NCBI RefSeq assembly: GCF_933775445.1
Contig: NC_065873.1
Span: forward strand, 186,001 to 250,000
DNA: 64,000 bases
Reading direction: 5' to 3'
Origin: Argentina anserina
Lineage: Eukaryota > Streptophyta > Magnoliopsida > Rosales > Rosaceae
The translations under genes were made by a program, and so were the position numbers. Of the stretch, positions 20,991 to 33,328 are shown one piece after another. Below the pieces are notes generated by a model, which was given only the letters and a program-made list of their open reading frames with translations, searched no databases and had not been told where the DNA came from. The number at the start of each line of letters is the position of its first letter. Positions within the stretch are counted from its first letter, which is position 1.

Positions 20991-23900
20991 TACACATTAC
21001 CAATTTTTAGTTGACGTGTGACCTGAATATAATTGTCCGTAAAATTTTATATGAATAGATAGAGGAGCACATCACTAAGAGCGAGTAGTAATTTTGGCGT
21101 ATTTTTCCGGTATCTAAACTATTTTTAAAGATTTTTTAAAGTTAGAAAACTAATTGAAAAATCAAACAGAAAATGAGGAAGACAAATAGGTGACCACAGG
21201 TGCGCCACATATCATTTCTTTGACTTTAGTTTATTTTAATATGAACTGAAATCTTTTAAAAATTAGAAAAAAAATAGTTTCGTTGCTTGATAAAATTTCC
21301 AAAAATTATCAGGGTCTCGTAATAATTTGCTCTACCAACTGATGTAAAATTTTTGAAATTTTTTCAACCGGGACATGCCTCTCATCAAGGAGGTATTGCG
21401 TTAATTAGGGTTGACCGCACGAATCTAGACCCGAACGAATACCAAAATTGGCGAATTTCATACTCTAGCCATATTTTATTGTGGCGAACACATCTTACAA
21501 TCAGTGTTTCATTTCGAGAATTTCAATCATGTGAATCAAAGCATGCATATTAATGTTGCATAACCTTTATGGTTTGTTTTTTGAAATATACATGTTTACA
21601 ATCAAACTATACTGCCGAAATAAAATTCAGAAACATTGACCGTAGGATATCATCACCATAGTGCACTATAGTTGTGGTAGAAAATTCATTAGTTTTCGCT
21701 AACCGAAATAAAGTTCAGAAACATTAACTGTAGTATATCATCGTCATAGTGCACTATAGTTGTGGTAGAAAGTTCATTAGTTTTCGCTAACGTTAGGGTC
21801 TCGAACCACATGATTAACTTTTTATATCTCATTTCTTACCAAAGACAACTGTGTAAATTAAATATAATTATCCATAAAATTTTATATGACTAGATAGAGC
21901 GCATCACTCAAAACGCAGAGTAATGTTTGCGTATTTTTTCGAGTATCTGAGCTATTTTTAAAGAGTTTTTAATGTTGGAAACCCAATTGAAAAATCAAAC
22001 AGAAAATAAGAGAGACAAATGGATAGCCATATGTGCGCCACATGCCATTTTTATAATTTAGTTTATTTTTATATGATATGAAATCTTTTAAAAATTAGAA
22101 TATATAGCTTCGTTGCTCGAAACATTCTCTAATAATTACCATAGTCTCATAATAATGTGCTATATCTGCTCATGTACAACTTTGTGGAAAATCATCTTCG
22201 GATAATACAACCGCCCTAAGAAAAGTATGAGAAATAAAGAGCAAATCGTATGGATCGAGACCCCGACGTTAGGGAAAATTGAAGAATTTTTTACCCCAGC
22301 TATAGTAGACTTATACGATCATATCCTATGGTAAATTTTTCAAAATTTTAATTCCTCAGTATCGTTTGTTTATAAACAAGTACATTTACATATAACATAA
22401 TATAAAGTTATAACACATTAGTATGAACGTTGTGATTCAGGTGATTAATATTCTCAAAATTAAACTCTGATCGTTGGATGTGATTGTCACACATAAATAT
22501 GGGTATGGCACAAAATTCACTGATTTTCGTCTTAGTTCAGATTTCGATATACTCAGTCAACTCTAATTAATACAATACCTCCCTAAAGGGAGCCATGTGC
22601 GTGGTTGACACTATTTTAAAAAATTGTTGATGAATCAATAAAGCGGCTTATCATGAGACCGTGGTAATTTTCCGAGATATTTTTCAATATAAGAGCTATT
22701 TTTATGATGATAAAAAGACTTCTAATCATTTGAAAATAGTCAAAAGTTAAAGAAAGGACAACTGGCGCGTCTGTGGCCACTCATTTGTCCACCTCATTTT
22801 TTATTTTATTTGTCAATTTATTCTGCAACTTTAAAAATTCTTTAAAAATAGCTTAGATACTCGAAAAATTTCATAAAAATTACTACGCGCTCTCAGTGAT
22901 GTCCTCTATCTGGTCATATTAAATTTTGAGTATAGTTATATTTGGTTAGCACATTATCCCTTAGGAAGAAATGAGAAATAAAAAACTAATTGTGTAGATC
23001 GAGACCCAAACGTAAGCCAAAAATGATGTGTTTTATACCACGGCTATAGTACACTATGGTGACGATATCCTATGGTTGAATTTTCTAAATTTTAATACGG
23101 TAGAGTAGTTAGTTTGTAAACATATATATTTTCACAAAACAAACTATAAGGGCTATGCAACATTAGTCACTATGTTGTGATTCTCCTGATTAAAAATCAT
23201 AAAATGAAACTTCGACCGTTAGATGTGATCGTCACACTAAAATATGGTTACCTTACGAAATTCACCGATTTTCGTCTTAGTTCGGGTCTTGATCTACGTG
23301 GTCAACTCTAATTAACACAATACCTCCCTAAAGGGAGCCGTGTGTGCGGTTTAAACAATTGAAAATTTTTCATGCACATCAATAGAGCGACTTGTCACGA
23401 GACCGTGGTAATTTCTGGAATATTGTTGGAATGATGAGCTACTTTTTATGATGATAAGAAGACTTTTAATCATTGGAAAATAATTAAAATTCAAATAAAG
23501 AACACGTGGGCCATATGTGGCCATCAATTTGTCCACCTCATTTTGTGTTTCATTTTTCAATTGATTACGCACCTTTAAAAACTCTTTAAAAATAGCTCAA
23601 ATGTCCGAAAAAAATACGCCAAAATTACTACGCGCTCTTAGTGACGTGCTATATCTAGTCATGTAAAATATTAAGGATAATTATATTCGGGTTACATAGC
23701 CGCCCTTAAGAAGAAATGAAAATTAATGAGCTAATTATGTGGATCGAGACCTAACGTTAGCGAAAAGTTATGAATTTTCTACCACAACTATAGTACACTA
23801 TAACGACGATATCCTACGGTCGATTTTTCCAAATTTTGTTTTAGCAGTAAAGTTAGTTTGTAAACATGTACATTTAAAAAAAAAACTCTACTTTTTGATA

Positions 23901-26900
23901 ATGGGCTCTATCCACTCAGTGTAAAACTTTTTCAACTACTTATATTTGGCTAACATAACCCCACTTGGAAAAATATGAGGCACACACAATTAATCATTTG
24001 GATCGGGATCCAAACATTGCTGATAATTAGTGAATTTTCTACCACGGTCATATTACACTATAACGACGATATCTTATGGTCGATTTTTTAAAATTTTAGT
24101 TCCTTAATATAGTTAGTTTATAAATAAATACAGTTATATATAACATAATACAAAGGTTATACTAAATTACTAGGCACGTTGTGATTCACATGATTAGAAA
24201 TTATCAAAATTAAACTTTAACAATTGGATGTGATCATCACACTGAAATACGGCTACGGTACGGAATTCACAAATTTTCATCTTTGTTCGGTTCTCGATCT
24301 AAGCGGTTAACCCTAATTAACACAATACCTTTCTAAACGGATCCGTGTACGCGGTTAAAAATAATTCAATTTTTTAAATAAGTCGATAGAGCGAAGTATC
24401 ACGAGAATGTGGTAATTTTTTAAGAGTTTATGGAGCATCAAAAATATTTTTATGATTTTTAGAAGATTTCAAATTTTTTGAAAAATAGCCAAAAGTCAAG
24501 GAAAAGACAGGGGGATTGGTCACCTCGTTTTCTGTTTAATATACAATTGATTTCACAACTTTAAAAATTCTTTAAAATAGCACAGATACCCGAAAAATTG
24601 AACGAACATTACTACGTGCTCTTAGTGACATGCTCTATATAATCTTATAAAATTTTATGAATAATAATATTCGGGTAACACAATCGCTTTTAAGAAGTAA
24701 TGAGAAATAAAGAACTAATCGTGTGGATCGAGACCCAAACGTTAGCAAAAATTGATGAATTTTGTACCACGGCTATAGTAAACTATGTCGACGATATCCT
24801 ACAGTTTATTTTTCCAAATTTGTTTTGATTGTATAGTTAGCTTATAAACATATACATTTCCATAAACAAATTATAAAAGTTATGCAAAAGTAGTAGGTCG
24901 TTGTGATTCCTGTGAGTAACATTTAAAAAAATTATATTCCGACCGTTAGATGTGATCGGCACACTGAAATATGTCTACCATACGAAATTGACCGATTTTC
25001 GTCTTACTTCGGGTCTTGATCTACGCGGTCAACCCTAATTAACACAATATCTCCATAAAGGGAGCCGTGTGCGCGGTTAAAACTATTAAAAAAATTCAAA
25101 TGCGTCAATAGAGCGGCTTATCACAAGAACGTGGTAATTTTCGGAGAATTGTTTGAGTGTCAGAGCTATTTTTTATGATTATAAGAAGATTTCAGATCAT
25201 TTGACAATAACAAAAGTCAAAGAAATGACACGAGGCACATCTGTAGCCACCCATTTGTTCACTCATTTTTGTTTGATATTTTGATTGATTTCGCGACTTT
25301 AAAAACTCTTTAAAAATAGCTTATTTGCTTGTAAAATTCCACAAAACTTACTACGCGTTCTTAGTGACGTGCTCTATCTACTCATATTAAATTTTACGGA
25401 TAATTATATTCGGGTAACACAGCTACCCTTAGGAAAAAATGAGATATAAAGAGCTAATCGTCTGGATTGAGACCCAAACGTTAGCGAAAAATAATGAATT
25501 TTCTACCACAACTATAGTAAACTAAGGCGACGATATCATAAGGTTGATTTTTCCAAATTTTATTTTGGTAGTATAGTTAGTTCGTAAACATATATATTTA
25601 CACAAAACAAACTATAAAATGTTATGTAACATTAGTGGGCATGTTGTGATTCACATGACTAAAATTTACGAAATAAATTTTGAACCGTTGGATGTGATTG
25701 CCACACCGAAATATGGCTATGGCACGAAACTCATCTATATCTATTACATTTTAGGTCTTGATCCGAGCTATTAAACATGTGTACCCAACTATGTTTCTAA
25801 GGGAGCCGTGTCTCACGGTGACAAAGTCTCCAAACTTTTATATGGGTGCGTAGAGCGTGTTACCTTGAGAAGATAATATTTTTCAGAGATTTTTCTGGAC
25901 GTGAGAGCTATTTTATATGAATTTTGGAAAATTTCATAATATTCAAAATTAATTTAAAATTTTAATTTTGAACACGTGTAGCGTTTTTGACTCTACACTT
26001 GTCCATTTATTTATGTTTAAACTAGTTGGGATAATGGATTTGGATGATGAATGATGGGTTTGGGTTTGAGTTTGGGTATTGTTTTTAGTTTTTTTTTAAA
26101 TTATATTTATTGACTTTAGATTTTAGAAGTTAGTGTTTAGGGTTTAGGGTTAGAAATGAGATATATATTTTTGAACTTTTTTAAGGGTTTTGATTTTTTT
26201 CTTTCTAGAAATGATTTTATTTAGAGATTAGGACACGTGGCATTTTTTCGTCCGATACGTGCCTTTTTCAATATCGTTTGCATTTGTTAAATGATTTCAT
26301 AATTTCAAAAACCCTTTAAAAATAGCTCCTAAGCCCGAAAAGTCCCTGAAAATTATTGCGTGTTTGTGTTGATGTGCTCTTCGCAACCATTTATAACTTA
26401 TTGGATATTCGTACCCGCGTAACATAACTGCCATTAAGGAGGTGTGAAGACACAATGAATTTACTGAGTGGATCGAGTCTCAAACAATGTTGAAAAAGGT
26501 GAAATTTTAACCGGACACATATTTCCACGTAACAATCACATCCTATGGTCGACTTTTCCAAAATCGTTTCCTTTATGTAGATGCCCTTAGGGAGGTAGTG
26601 TGATACATCAGTGCACCACGTCGATCAAGACTCATACATTATCGAAAACATGTGATTTGTAAAGTAATAATATTTCACTACAGTATTGACATTCTAAGGT
26701 CGGTTTTTTTAAAATCCATTTCCTTAATATTATTGGTGTTGTAACGAACACATAAGCATATAAGAAGAGACAAATTATATCACATCAGTAGACACGTGAT
26801 TCACGAAGAAGAATTCCAAAAAAGCTTCCGCAAGTTTTGTGTTCAGTTTGTTCCACATAAAATAAGATGTTTAGAAAATTGGTGATAAGGACCCAACGTA

Positions 26901-27060
26901 AGGTTTGTAAAATATATCAAAAATATAGGAATGGTGGTCTGAAAATGGATGACACAATTGACATATAAAGTACCCGATGGTAATCATGATGTGCTTATCT
27001 CCAACCATTATGTCAACCCGATGGTCATTTCATGTATAACTAAATCTTTAGTGGCTTAAA
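20990..27060. repeat. ~6-kb array of ~740-bp units with paired foldback modules
   Basis: Unit landmarks GATCGAGACC(C)AAACG occur at 22253, 22997, 23742, 24001, 24726, 25465 and 26471; the common spacing is 725-745. Each full unit has module B: GATCGAGACCCAAACGTTAG with an inverted partner about 215 bases on, ending GGGTCTTGATC, for example 24726-24815 against 24935-25025. It also has module A: GAGC...GTGGTAATTTT...GAGCTATTTTTA, with inverted partner TAAAAATAGCT...AAAATTACTACGCGCTC. At 21353-21700 module B is in the opposite orientation and its end is duplicated at 21705-21800. The edges are decayed and no terminal repeats or duplications were found. No coding. Confidence 0.85.
26125..26151 (+). 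repeat. Short interstitial telomere-like motif
   Basis: TTTAGGGTTTAGGGTT contains two to three units of the plant telomere repeat within the decayed part of the array. Too short to be more than a curiosity. Confidence 0.5.
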
Positions 27061-28881
27061 ATGTAAAATTTTAACCGGAAAATGAGCTAGATTAAGAGTT
27101 TTGTTCTCGATAGGAGTTGTAAATATATATATACATATATGCACGCGCCCCTAGGCTCTTTAATTTATTTGTGAGCTGATGATTAATTGTCAATTCAACT
27201 GTTGTGACACCATCTCCACGCAAATTCTCCACTTAGTTTGAGTTACAATTGGGATCATCGATCAAATGCCTGGAGCTAGAAGTGTTAAAACGTCTGTAGG
27301 GCAAGAAATGATTCTATATCTTGAATTAGTAGCTAGATATGTTAAAAGTTTCAGTGCTCCAGCTATTCAATTCACACAGATCTGCAGAAATGTAGAACCG
27401 ATACGTAAACTCATTTCATGCTGCTCGAAGAGCTTCATACGTGAACTCCCTCGGCCATCGAACGTACTGCTCCGCATGCATGCATGCTCTTAATTTGTCT
27501 ATAAGCAATTTTTAGAGTTACATGCATGAAGGAATTTAATTAATTAGCATGAAAACTTAATAATTAAGCAATATATGCTAATTGAAATCGGCAATCTATA
27601 GGCATGCATGCAGGACTATGAATCCGTCGTATAAATAATGCATACAATCTGCTTTACATCTTATAATGCCAGCTATCCCCTAATGGAATCGGAGCTTGTC
27701 TGCAGTGCAGCAAGAATACACAATTGTATATGGTGAATGAGGGTATCATAAAATACACGTGTGAGTGTGAGAATTTATTTGCGGAGAAAAATGTTAGAAT
27801 ACACAATTGTATATGGTGAATGAGGGTATCATAAAATACACGTGTGGGTGTGAGAATTTATTTGCGGAGGAAAATGTTATTGCATGTTATGACTATGACG
27901 TAGAACAGAATTTTCCATGGAGTTGGGGCTATCAATACGAAAGTACAAAGTAATCATACAGCAGAACAAAAAGGGGGCCGGCGGGGACTCAAATTTTTGC
28001 TTATCTGGTATCACTTGTCTGCAGTGCTGACTCCGTACTAGCTTACTGCTGTTTTAAGAAGCACCTATATATACAGCACAGCTGAGCTTGCTGTGATTCC
28101 CTACCCTAGTATCATCTACCAGATTACCACTATCGGGCCATCAGCTTGCTTCCAGAACCCATCATGTAATCTGATCAATACATACAAATATATATTTGTA
28201 TAAGCCAACAAATATCAGAATTCAATGACTTCTACAACAGCTAGCATTCTCGGAAACAAAAGGAATCTTTTAATGTATATATTTTAATCGTTTAGACGGC
28301 AGGTCAGTATTGATCGAGTAGTGGGGTGTCGATTATGAATCCTCTTCCCAGCTGGGAATGTAATCTTATAAGTTATATATGTATCATTTTTTGGTCATAA
28401 TTTCCATCATTAGTTCTTCGATCGAGTTCATTTTTTAATCCGCATTGAGTGTCTAAATCAGACATTTGAAAGAACTCCAACAAGAATGTCAAATGAAGTC
28501 AAAGCACCTCATGTTTATATATAATGAAATCAAATGGGTTTCTGCCACGTTTTAGCTGACTTATTAGTAGATCATTTCATGGGGCCGATCGAGCCGGAGG
28601 GAGAACATTCTGCTTCTACCGTATGATTTGTATTCATAGATTGGAATACAGTTGTACACATTTTAGAGACAAGACTCACAACAGACATCACTAGTGCCCA
28701 ATACGTACGTACTGCCTTTGACAAACCAACCGATATTTTTTATTAAAAAAAAAAGATATATAATGATTGAATACATGATACAGCTAGCTAGCAGAAGTCA
28801 TTAGGCTTTTTGTGTGCCTCCTCCTGCAACACGTCGAACTTGAACTTAATTTTTTTTATTTTTTTTACATTAGTGGTTTTA
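27061..28881. other. Intergenic region with a small tandem duplication
   Basis: No gene is supported; the frame at 27266-27493 has no family features. It contains the duplication at 27714-27879 and many AT-rich stretches. Confidence 0.4.
27714..27879 (+). repeat. 83-bp tandem duplication, 2 copies
   Basis: Copies start GAATACACAATTGTATATGG at 27714 and 27797 and differ at two bases, so the duplication is recent. Confidence 0.95.
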
Positions 28882-29317
28882 GGGCACGTTTGTTATCCCG
28901 AACTGTCTAATTCCGGATTAAGTCTCTGCTTACTCCTGGACTGTGCTGAATTGGATTAGGATACAGTAATTCTTGACCTATGTTTGGTACAGTCTCGGAC
29001 TAACGAACAAAACTAGCAGAATAATCCAGTCTCACGTTTGACGAACCACTAAACTAAATATTTATTGAAATATTTTTTAGATTATAACAAGTTTTATTCA
29101 ATAATAACATAATATTTCATTAATAACACATGTTCATATAAGCAATCTTACTTCTTGATTTGCATATTTCCTATATCAATTGGTTTATAATGGAACAACA
29201 TTCTCACATTCTTCACCTTCCTAATATGTGATATCCACAAGTAAGCAAGCCAACAATTTGAAATTAAAATGGCCTTGATGATTATAAGTAAGTCAAAAGT
29301 TCATTCATAAGTAAGCC

Positions 29318-30655
29318 AAATTGAGACTTCATATCCAATTCCCAGATTCCAAGTTCTGGTCCCTTGTCCCTTCCATCGATACTGCCACCAAGGTATGGCT
29401 CTGTTTCTCTTACAGTTTCCCTTTCCTCAATGAAGGTATCTAATGTACCCACATAAACATTGCAATCTTCCACTTTCAGAATTTTCCAGGTCCGAGCCGG
29501 ACGACTTCCCCAACAACATCTATGGCCAACATGATCAATAAGCAACTCTCGTATCTCAATTTCATCCAAAGTTTGCCTAAACATAAATATTGAGTGTTAG
29601 AAAACATAATTAAACACAATGTTGTTAACATGATGATACTTCAAAGTTGAGCTTTAGAAAAATAGGCTCATTTGTTGATGCATGACTATATATACGACTA
29701 AAACAAATACAAAAAGAAGGCAAGACTTAGAGGGATTGAAGATAAGAGATTGTATATGTATCTTCTAGAGGCTGCCAAAAGGAAAAGATGAAACCCTTAT
29801 GAGAAAAATGATAACATGCCTCTAGAAATAGGAGAGCAAATTTCCTTTACATTATAGTCTATTAACACTAAACAATCCAAGTTTCGAGTTCTAAGGAACA
29901 AGACATGGCGATATGACTATGAATTATTTAAAAGTCCTCATCACATGTATCACATTCAATCATTCAATTTAAATACAAGATCGGTTCAAAACTTCAAATG
30001 ACATTGAACACCCTGGTGGAGTGATGTTCCGGCAAATGTACCTGTAAAACTCACTTGTGGTGCTGCCAGGACCTCCTATGTATCCACCTCGGTAGACAAC
30101 AGGTTGTTCTGCAACAAAGAACCACAATTTTGCATCAAATTTCAGAGGAAATATGGGAGAGTATAACTGAGATTTATCATCATAAATCTCCTTTTGCCCC
30201 ACGAAATGTTCCAATAAAGAAGAATTGAATCCAACATCTCAGGTCATATAGTTCATTCAACTTGGCCAACTTATTTTGTATGAACTATTTAGTAAAATGC
30301 TTCCTATTCCCATTTTAAAACTAACTGATAAACTACATTTCTCAACATGCACATCTTGGAAGAGAATAGACATAAACAATCAAGAAACTAAACTACCAAT
30401 ATCAAATCTTTAGCAGCAATCTCACAACAACCTCGAAAATGATCACTACCCATGAATCAAAACAGAAATCCCATATATTCTTTTATATCATATAATAGGA
30501 AAAAATCATGTACCATCGAGATCAGCCTCCGGCAAGCTAAGCAGAGCGCTGTGGAGGGAAGGTGGGTAGTGCTTGGAATAAGCCACGGCAGATCGTATCT
30601 CTTCAACGCTGACTTCAATTCCGGCCAAGGCAGCGGTGGGAATCACGAGCCGGCT
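29318..30655 (-). pseudogene. Captured gene fragment, SSUH2-like N-terminal part
   Basis: Minus-strand exons 30514-30655, 30042-30108 and 29318-29576 join in frame with GT-AG introns and no stop, giving about 155 residues. They read IEVSVEEIRSAV, HYPPSLHSALLSLPE, VVYRGGYIGGPGST, then TLDEIEIRELLIDHVGHRCC, ARTWKILKVEDCNVYVGTL, EPYLGG and GPELGIWELD. This resembles the N-terminal part of plant SSUH2-like proteins, by memory of the family. The similarity stops abruptly after MKSQF. The cysteine-rich zinc-finger half is absent, and no first coding exon joins cleanly (an ATG reading MEQPLLS lies near 30841). The fragment is wholly inside the PIF-like element. It may be transcribed but cannot give a full protein. 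Confidence 0.65.
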
Positions 30656-30932
30656 CTACACACGTACTGATAGGAGCTCCAGTTCTCACGAGACTTCTCC
30701 CCCGATTCACTTGCTTGTTCTTCAATCAATAACAGAAACGAAAACCCATAAACAAAACCAAACATAAACCCACAATTCAAATTTGATGGAGATTGAAAAG
30801 TGGGGGTTTAGAATGTACATGAAAGCAGAGGCTGCTCCATTGTTGGTGTGAGGGAGTAGAGAAACGGAGCTCAGGGCTCTACCAAGAAACATAGATGAAT
30901 CAATCTAGAGATGATGGTCCAGATGATACATA

Positions 30933-30936
<4 letters not shown>

Positions 30937-31027
<91 letters not shown>
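30937..31027 (+). repeat. (GA)n microsatellite, about 45 units
   Basis: A pure GA run of about 91 bases inside the PIF-like element. Confidence 0.98.
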
Positions 31028-31029
<2 letters not shown>

Positions 31030-31232
31030 TAGAGAGAAGAGGCGAGAGTGAGTGAGGGATTCCCCAGTCCGCCCGAATTCGGCGCCTCTCCACAATCCCA
31101 AAAATTGCCAACACGCGGATTAGCTAATCTCATTAAAACTAATCCCGTGCTTTCCCAAACAAGGGTTTCAGACTAACGTTTTGGACTATGGATTCCAATC
31201 CCAACTAATCCTCCGTAACAAACGTGCCCTTA

Positions 31233-31426
31233 GTGGTTCTCCAAAGATTAAATTCAGAAGAGTTAATAAGAGTCTAATTAGTTAGCGCTACAATAAAAAA
31301 TAATAATAATAATTGTTCTTTCTTATTCGTACTGAACCAGACCTCACCAATCTTTCTTCCCATTATTTTTCTTTTTTATCTTCTACTACCCTAGCCTTCT
31401 CACTCATATTACACCAAGAAACTCTT

Positions 31427-31457
<31 letters not shown>

Positions 31458-32821
31458 ATGAATATACTGCAGATCTATTGGACATTCTCTCCTTCACCGT
31501 CTTAACACGTCTGCAATAAAAATTGCATATCGAAACCCACGTTTGTTTCTGCAACAAAATTTAAGCTAACTTTTGAATATACCTAATAAACCGAATAATC
31601 TCACCCGTCGTTGAACCCAGTAGCTCTTATAGGATTTATGAAGGTTGAAGGAATCGTGAAGCTTTGGTACCATGAAGGAACTCGTGATGCATGATAGGCA
31701 TACATGATACATCTAGTTCTTGTTTGGGTTTTGACTTGGTTTCCGGTGTTGGTTTATGTTTTGGTAGCGCAGTGAAGAAGATGGCGGTGAGTGATCTAGT
31801 TTCTTCATTTGGGAAACTCTCTGATGTGTAGTAACTAGATGCTCTAAATAAGTTCGACTTGTCTACCGAGTTGTTGTTTATTCATTACAATACTTCATTA
31901 GAAGTCTCCAATATTGAGATAGCTTAAGTTTCTCTTAGGTCATTTCACATTATTAAAATTTTCGTAGTCAGAAATGATGAGTAGTTGTGCTTATGCCTTT
32001 ACCTACAATAGTTTGATGAACAATATGATTCATCGTTCTTGTCAAAAACAAATTGCGCGTATTGTCACTCTAATTAGAGAAAATTAGATATAAACCCATT
32101 ATTTCTAAGTCTCCTTTAAAATAAACCCATGCATATTTTTTCTTCATTTTACACCCATTCCATGTAAGCAAACCTACCATATAGAGCGTATGTCTATAAT
32201 TAATGGTGTTTTCTATTTTTCATGTTACTAATTTGCCCTTCAGATTGTAAAATGCTATATTTGGTATGTGACACAATCTTTGTATCAATTTGAATTCAAA
32301 CAATAAGCTAAAATTTAGTTGAATTTAACTTTATCATAAAATTTACATTCTTAATTTCTTACTTTATTTTATATTTACTCTACTCCCTTGATTATATATA
32401 TTCTCTTCATCAAAGTATTCAATTTCAAACAAAGTTTCATATTTTCTTTCAAAAGATGAAAGGATACTTTGATTAGAATGTTTAGAAATATTTGTATTAT
32501 TGTTTCAAAGTAAGGGAAAAAGATTAGTGTTCATAGCACTTCGTGCATATGTCTTTGTGAGTTGATTGAAGAAATATTATGAAAGAAAAAAAAGAATTGA
32601 AAAAGATGGAACAAAGGGGAAATAGTTTTGACAAATAAATTGGATTGCATTTCAGTCCTAAGTTCACATTGATATCTTGATTTTCATACTCATAAAAATG
32701 TCTAATTGCAAGGTACATGACTTTTTTCTTTGGCAATTTTTTCTCTTCTTTTAGGTATATTATTATTTCAAGTTTAAACATGATCTAGAGAACCTTTTAC
32801 TCTCAACTATTTCAAGTTTTG

Positions 32822-32861
<40 letters not shown>

Positions 32862-33320
32862 CACAATCATAGGTATAATTTAATAGGAAAACTAACGAAT
32901 AGGTATAATATAAATAAGAATCTAATATATAGGTGTCTAATATATATGTGTCATACAAAAAGATGTATATATATATGTATCTTATTTATGATCAATTATA
33001 CCTTTTATATAAATAATGAATTCTCTTTCACCTAACTTTTCATAAAATTAAAAATTGTAGAAACAATCCATGATTCTTGCAATTATAATTAAATTGATTG
33101 AAACAGCAAAATAATTAGCATTACAAGAAAGAATAAACACATAATTAAGGTATTGAATACAAATCATTAATCAAGCTTTTTAATTATGTTGATGTTATAA
33201 TTAAATGGTGGCAGTTTGTAAATATTACATAAAATATGACATAATATATATCACAGTCAGCAATTTTATGTGTCTATTGAAAATGTATATTTAATGGATT
33301 TTATTTAAAATGGGCCTTGA
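31233..33320. other. Intergenic, AT-rich
   Basis: No gene is supported. It contains a (CT)n run at about 31431-31457 and an (AT)n run at about 32826-32860. Near 32090-32220 the text TAAACCCAT...ACACCCATTCC looks like the end of an old MITE, but no partner arm is found. Confidence 0.4.
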
Positions 33321-33328
33321 AAATTGGG

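Larger units (their letters stand above)
28882..31229. mobile_element. PIF/Harbinger-like element carrying captured gene exons
   Basis: Terminal inverted repeats GGGCACGTTTGTTA at both ends (right end as complement), matching the plant PIF/Harbinger terminus style. TTA duplication at 28879-28881 and 31230-31232. Length 2348 bp. No transposase or Myb-like ORF is seen. Instead, the minus strand carries exons of a host-type gene (29318-30655) and a long GA/CT tract that would lie in its 5' UTR region. It is best described as a gene-capturing (Pack-type) non-autonomous element. Confidence 0.75.

Noticed and set aside
30871..31114. Ser-Leu repeat frames on the minus strand
   Set aside because: They are translations of the (GA/CT)n tract.
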